Below the pieces are notes generated by a model that ran no database searches, was not told the origin of the DNA, and saw only the letters and a list, made by a program, of their open reading frames with translations. Positions 57,811-64,000 of a stretch of DNA of 64,000 nt are shown one piece after another. The stretch covers positions 11,023,764 to 11,087,763 of the forward strand of contig NC_135169.1 of NCBI RefSeq assembly GCF_041146795.1, written 5' to 3'. The DNA comes from Maylandia zebra (taxonomy: Eukaryota > Chordata > Actinopteri > Cichliformes > Cichlidae). Made by a program: the position numbers and the translations under genes. Position 1 is the stretch's first letter, and each line of letters starts with the position of its first letter.

Positions 57811-58232
57811 AGTTTTCAGACCATATGCCCCAATGCAGCCAGTTGGATTTTGGAGTTTTGAATCTCTGTTCTGTGACTAAGTCCTTGAATCATTTCTTCC
57901 AGTCGGTCCCACAAGACAGACTAAGTGTTGGACATGTGTTGTGGCTCCATCTTGGGAGCTTCTAAATGTGATGTGTTGGCCGCTCTGGGTCTGTCAGATC
58001 ACAGTACTGAAGAGAGCTCAAACTGAGCACACAGTGGTTCTAGACTTGACCCGAGATTGTCTGAAACTGACTGGGAGATTTTTACACATTCGCTGATGAT
58101 GGTGCTGTGGCCCCACCACCTCCACCTCTTTTGAAAGGAACTAACTGTAATCTGAAGCTTCAAATGGAACTAAGACTTCCTCCACTAGGTGGCAGTGTCT
58201 GGTGAGAAAGTGCTAGTGTAGCTGGTCTGTAG

Positions 58233-60816
<2,584 letters not shown>

Positions 60817-61160
60817 GGGGTGGCTGTAGCTCAGGTGGCAGAGCAGGTCAGCCACTAATCAGAAGGTCGGTGGTTCGATCCCAGGCTTCCTCCTGGCTGC
60901 ATGCCAAATATCCTTGGGCAAGATACTAACCCCATGTTTGCCTACTGGTGGTGGTCAGAGGGCCCGGTGGCGCCAGTGTGTCCGGCAGCCTCGCCTCTGT
61001 CAGTGCGCCCCAGGGCAGCTGTGGCTACAATGTAGCTTGCTATCGCCAGTGTGTGAATGTGTGTGAGAATGGGTGAATGACTGAATGTAGTGTAAAGCGC
61101 TTTGGGGTCCTATGGACTAGAAAAAGCGCTATACAAATGCAGGCCATTTACCATTTACCA
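60817..61160 (+). repeat. tRNA-derived SINE, full length, inside the LINE ORF
   Basis: tRNA-like head GGGGTGGCTGTAGCTCAGG (A box) and GGTCGGTGGTTCGATCCC (B box), a GC-rich body with GGCCCGGTGGCGCCAGTG, and a tail AAAAGCGCTATACAAATGCA followed by CCATTTACCATTTACCA. This is the best copy in the window and is used as reference for the others. Confidence 0.9.
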
Positions 61161-61576
61161 TTATTATCAGGATGTCCAAAAAACTCGCTGAAAAGCCTTC
61201 AGCTAATCCAAAATGCTGCAGCAAGAGTCCTGACAGGGACTAGAAAGAGAGCAGATTTCTCCTGTTTTGGCTTCCTGTTAAATCCAGAATTGAATTCAAA
61301 ATCCTGCTCCTCACATACAAGGTCTTAAATAATCAGGCCCCATCTTATCTTAATGACCTTGTAGTACCATATCACCCTATTAGAGCACTTCGCTCTCGCT
61401 CTGCAGGCCTACTTGGTGTTCCTAGAGTATTTAAAAGTAGAATGGGAGGCAGAGCCTTCAGTTTTCAGGCCCCTCTTCTGTGGAACCAGCTTCCAGTTTG
61501 GATTCAGGAGACAGACACTATCTCTACTTTTAAGATTAGGCTTAAAACTTTCCTTTTTGCTAAAGCATATAGTTAG
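61161..61576 (+). pseudogene. L2 LINE ORF2, part 3: C-terminus
   Basis: SGCPKNSLKSLQLIQNAAAR and VLTGTRKR, then, after frame changes, KILLLTYKVLN-like sequence, ALRSRSAGLLGVPRVFKSRM, and KTFLFAKAYS with stop at 61574-61576. It is the continuation of the part cut off by the SINE. Confidence 0.75.
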
Positions 61577-62061
61577 GGCTGGACCAGGTGACCCTGAATC
61601 CTCCCTTAGTTATGCTGCAATAGATGTAGTCTGCCGGGGGATTCCCATGATGCATTGAGTTTTTCCTTTCCAGTCACCTTTCTCACTCACTATGTATTAA
61701 TAGACCTCTCTGCATTGACTCATATCTGTTATTAACCTCTGTCTCTCTTCCACAGCATGTCTTTATCCTGTCTTCCTTCTCTCACCCCAACCGGTCGCAG
61801 CAGATGGCTGCCCCTCCCTGAGCCTGGTTCTGCCGGAGGTTTCTTCCTGTTAAAAGGGAGTTTTTCCTTCCCACTGTCGCCAAAGTGCTGCTCATAGGGG
61901 GTCATATGATTGTTGGGTTTTTCTCTGTATCTATGAAGCGCCTTGAGGCGACTTTTGTTGTGATTTGGCGCTATATAAATAAAATTGAATTGAATTGAAA
62001 TGGCGAAAAGTGGCAGAGCAAGAAGGTTGTAGGTTGAAGCTTGTTGGCCTTTCTTTGGAGG

Positions 62062-62232
62062 TTGGATGTTTCCCGTCAGTCCAATGAAACGCTGCTTAGG
62101 TTCATTGGTGCTTCTACATTGGCTGTAGGTGTGGATGTGAGAGAGTGCTTCTCTGTCTCTCTCTGTTTTCCCTGTGATGGACTGCTCCCCTGCGTAGGTG
62201 GACCACGCATCTTGCCCGATGACAGCTAGAGC
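62062..62232 (+). repeat. Older V-SINE 3' fragment
   Basis: GGCTGTAGGTGTGGATGTGA, CCCTGTGATGGACTG and GCCCGATGACAGCT are the 3' region of a V-SINE, diverged, next to the younger copy. Confidence 0.5.
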
Positions 62233-62235
62233 ACA

Positions 62236-62637
62236 GGCTCTAGGCAGCACGGTGGCACGGTGGTTAGCACTGTTGCTGCACAGCAAGAAGGTCCTGAGTT
62301 CAATTCTACCATCAGGCCGGGGTCTTTCTGTGTGCAGTTTGCATGTTCTCCCCGTGTTTGCGTGGGTTCTCTCCGGGTACTCCGGCTTCCTCCCACCGTC
62401 CAAAGACATGCAGCTTGTGGGGATAGGTTAATTGGATAATCCACATTGCCACTAGGTGTGAATGTGCGAGTGAATGTGAGTGCGAATGGTTGTCTGTCCC
62501 TGTGTGTTGGCCCTGCGACAGACTGGCGACCTGTCCAGGGTGTACCCCGCCTCTCGCACTGTGACAGCTGGGATAGGCTCCAGCGCCCCCCGCAACCCTG
62601 AAAAGGATAAGCGGAAGCGAATGTATGGATGGATGGA
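62236..62637 (+). repeat. V-SINE, near full length
   Basis: tRNA-like head GGCAGCACGGTGGCACGGTG...GGTCCTGAGTTCAATTC, the strongly conserved core TTTGCATGTTCTCCCCGTGT and TACTCCGGCTTCCTCCCACC, body GACTGGCGACCTGTCCAGGG, and (ATGG)n tail. It is a typical fish member of the V-SINE superfamily. Confidence 0.85.
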
Positions 62638-63424
62638 TTTGTGGCCTGAAATTCCCCAGTTAGCAGTTTGGTAGATAACTATGACATGGTAATCACATCC
62701 AGCAGCTGTATTCTAACTGTAAGCTGAGCCGTGCTAAGCCAAAGCACTGGCACTTTTTAATATACAAATTACAACATTTAATAGAAACTTATTGGTCAGC
62801 ATATTATTAGCCTGCTGTTAACTTCATTCCACAGAAAACTGAGAGAATATAACAGAGTTGATAAAGAATAAAGAGAAATGTGCTGATTTAAAGCCTTTGA
62901 AGTGCTTAAGATGATCTCTGTCCACTTATGTCCACTCATTCATTAAGTTATGTAAGCTATCTAATGCAGCTTTGATCGTCACAGTCTGCCTTATGAAACT
63001 CATTCTAACCCTGAATGTCAGAGTGCTCCTCCTTCTCTTTTCCCATCATTCATGCTGGCATTGGAGGAGATTTGGATTTTGGATTGTGTTTTGGATGATG
63101 TGTGTATGTTTGTGTTGGACTGCTGTTTGTAAAGCAAATTGCCATTTTGGTTTGGATTTCAGTGTCACTCAGACTTTAAGGTGGAATGAAGAGTTTTAGA
63201 GTTTCGCAGTGAATCATCCAGTGGAGGATTTTTCTTGTTCTCAGAAGGTTTGAAATGTGAACATTGTTCTGCTGCAGTCAATGGACTAAACCAGAGAAGA
63301 AGAAGACAGACTTTACCATGAAGATCCTCAGTGTGGATCAGTATCAGCCTTATGTCTGCAGTTTAGTGTCAGCACAACTTTCACATCATATTCATCTCAG
63401 CACAAGTAAAACATGGTGAATGAC
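62638..63424. other. Probable intron sequence
   Basis: No gene was recognised; it lies between the V-SINE and the second LRR exon. Confidence 0.3.
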
Positions 63425-63601
63425 CTCAGAGTTTCAAGTCCACATCCTGGTCTCTCCAGAAAACCACACAGCTGCTTCACTCCTGAATCCTGCAGCTTGT
63501 TGTTCTCACTCAGGTCCAGCTCTCTTAGATTAGAGGGGTTGGACTTCAGCGCTGCTGCCAGACAATCACAGCTGATGTCTGACAAACCACAGCTCATCAA
63601 T
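63425..63601 (-). CDS. NLR-type leucine-rich-repeat exon, copy 2
   Basis: A 177-bp minus-strand exon between acceptor TTTGTACAG and donor [48 protein letters not shown], then [17 protein letters not shown]. It is one codon longer than copy 1 (ENNKLQD versus GNNLKD). The frame is open and intron phase matches copy 1. It is the exon upstream of copy 1 in the same gene, or part of a neighbouring paralogue. Confidence 0.75.
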
Positions 63602-64000
63602 CTGTACAAAGAAGGAAAGATTTACGTTTTTTAGACAAAGTGTGTGCTTGAAGCCATTCAGTATTTCATAATCTGTTCAGAGCTGAAGAAGGTTCAGATG
63701 TAGAAGTTTAGAAAAAGGAAACTCCAAACAATTTAAGTCAACTGTAAGCAGCTTCAAACAAACACAAGAGAAAAAAAAATCTGAATTTTTCACATTAAAG
63801 TTGTACATTTATCATAAAAACATGAAGAGTGATTAAGCTTTAATGCATGAAATTAAAAAACAAACAGAGTACAAAACAAAGAAAACAAATTCAGGAGGCC
63901 GACTATGAGATGCCGTAAGGGACGTTATTACTGAAACGCTCTCACACACATTACTGAGAAACCAAGGCATTTCAGTTGAACAGAAAGGCATTTCAGTTGA
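63602..64000 (-). other. Intron upstream of LRR exon copy 2
   Basis: The first 170 bases match the intron next to LRR copy 1. The rest is A-rich, ending in two GGCATTTCAGTTGA copies at the window edge. Confidence 0.5.

Noticed and set aside
60817-60890. tRNA gene
   Set aside because: A and B boxes are present, but the cloverleaf is not maintained and the unit continues into a SINE body and tail found in other copies.
61732-62409. 225-codon minus-strand ORF
   Set aside because: It is antisense to the L2 LINE 3' end and V-SINE sequence; an accidental frame.

Overview
The window looks like nuclear DNA of a teleost fish, probably a percomorph. The signs are spliced genes with GT-AG introns, fish-type immune families (RING/B-box TRIM, AIG1/septin-like GTPases, NLR leucine-rich-repeat exons), a fish tRNA-derived SINE in several copies, a V-SINE, CA/TG/TA microsatellites, and a dense, nested mix of DNA transposons, non-LTR retroelements, Penelope-like elements and a class I endogenous retrovirus. 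Family names come from reading motifs; no database search was possible.

Layout. 0-3.2 kb: a dispersed repeat split by a 734-bp inverted-repeat element, then an old retroviral leader remnant. 3.2-9.75 kb: a 6.5-kb CACTA/EnSpm-like transposon with a nine-exon accessory gene and a transposase gene broken by one in-frame stop. 9.75-16.4 kb: simple repeats, a duplicated 350-bp segment, Penelope-like and LINE fragments. 16.4-25.1 kb: a minus-strand LINE split by a provirus (16928-23217) with paired LTRs, a TCTGC target duplication, a tRNA-Tyr-type primer site, a polypurine tract and a badly damaged interior. 25-30 kb: LINE and Penelope-like debris and an 860-bp hAT element with a perfect 8-bp target duplication.

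30-43 kb is an immune-gene stretch on the minus strand: two paralogous GTPase exons and a RING/B-box/coiled-coil exon. Lying among them are a pogo/Tigger transposon, an SGNH-type LINE ORF1 remnant and SINEs. 44-46.3 kb has Tc1 and Penelope-like (GIY-YIG) remnants. 46.7-50.5 kb is a second copy of the first inverted-repeat element, carrying an R4/Dong-like LINE inside TA repeats. 50.6-52.8 kb is a decayed chymotrypsin-fold protease whose catalytic serine position reads valine, followed by a Thr/Pro/Ala repeat tail. 57.4-63.6 kb has two NLR-type LRR exons with related introns, separated by a nearly complete L2-type LINE (broken by a 5-bp slippage and a SINE) and a V-SINE.

Host coding content is small and mostly single exons of larger or decayed genes. 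Most recognisable protein-coding sequence belongs to mobile elements, and the order of nesting gives relative ages: the LINE is older than the provirus, the inverted-repeat element older than the R4-like LINE, and the L2 LINE older than its SINE.
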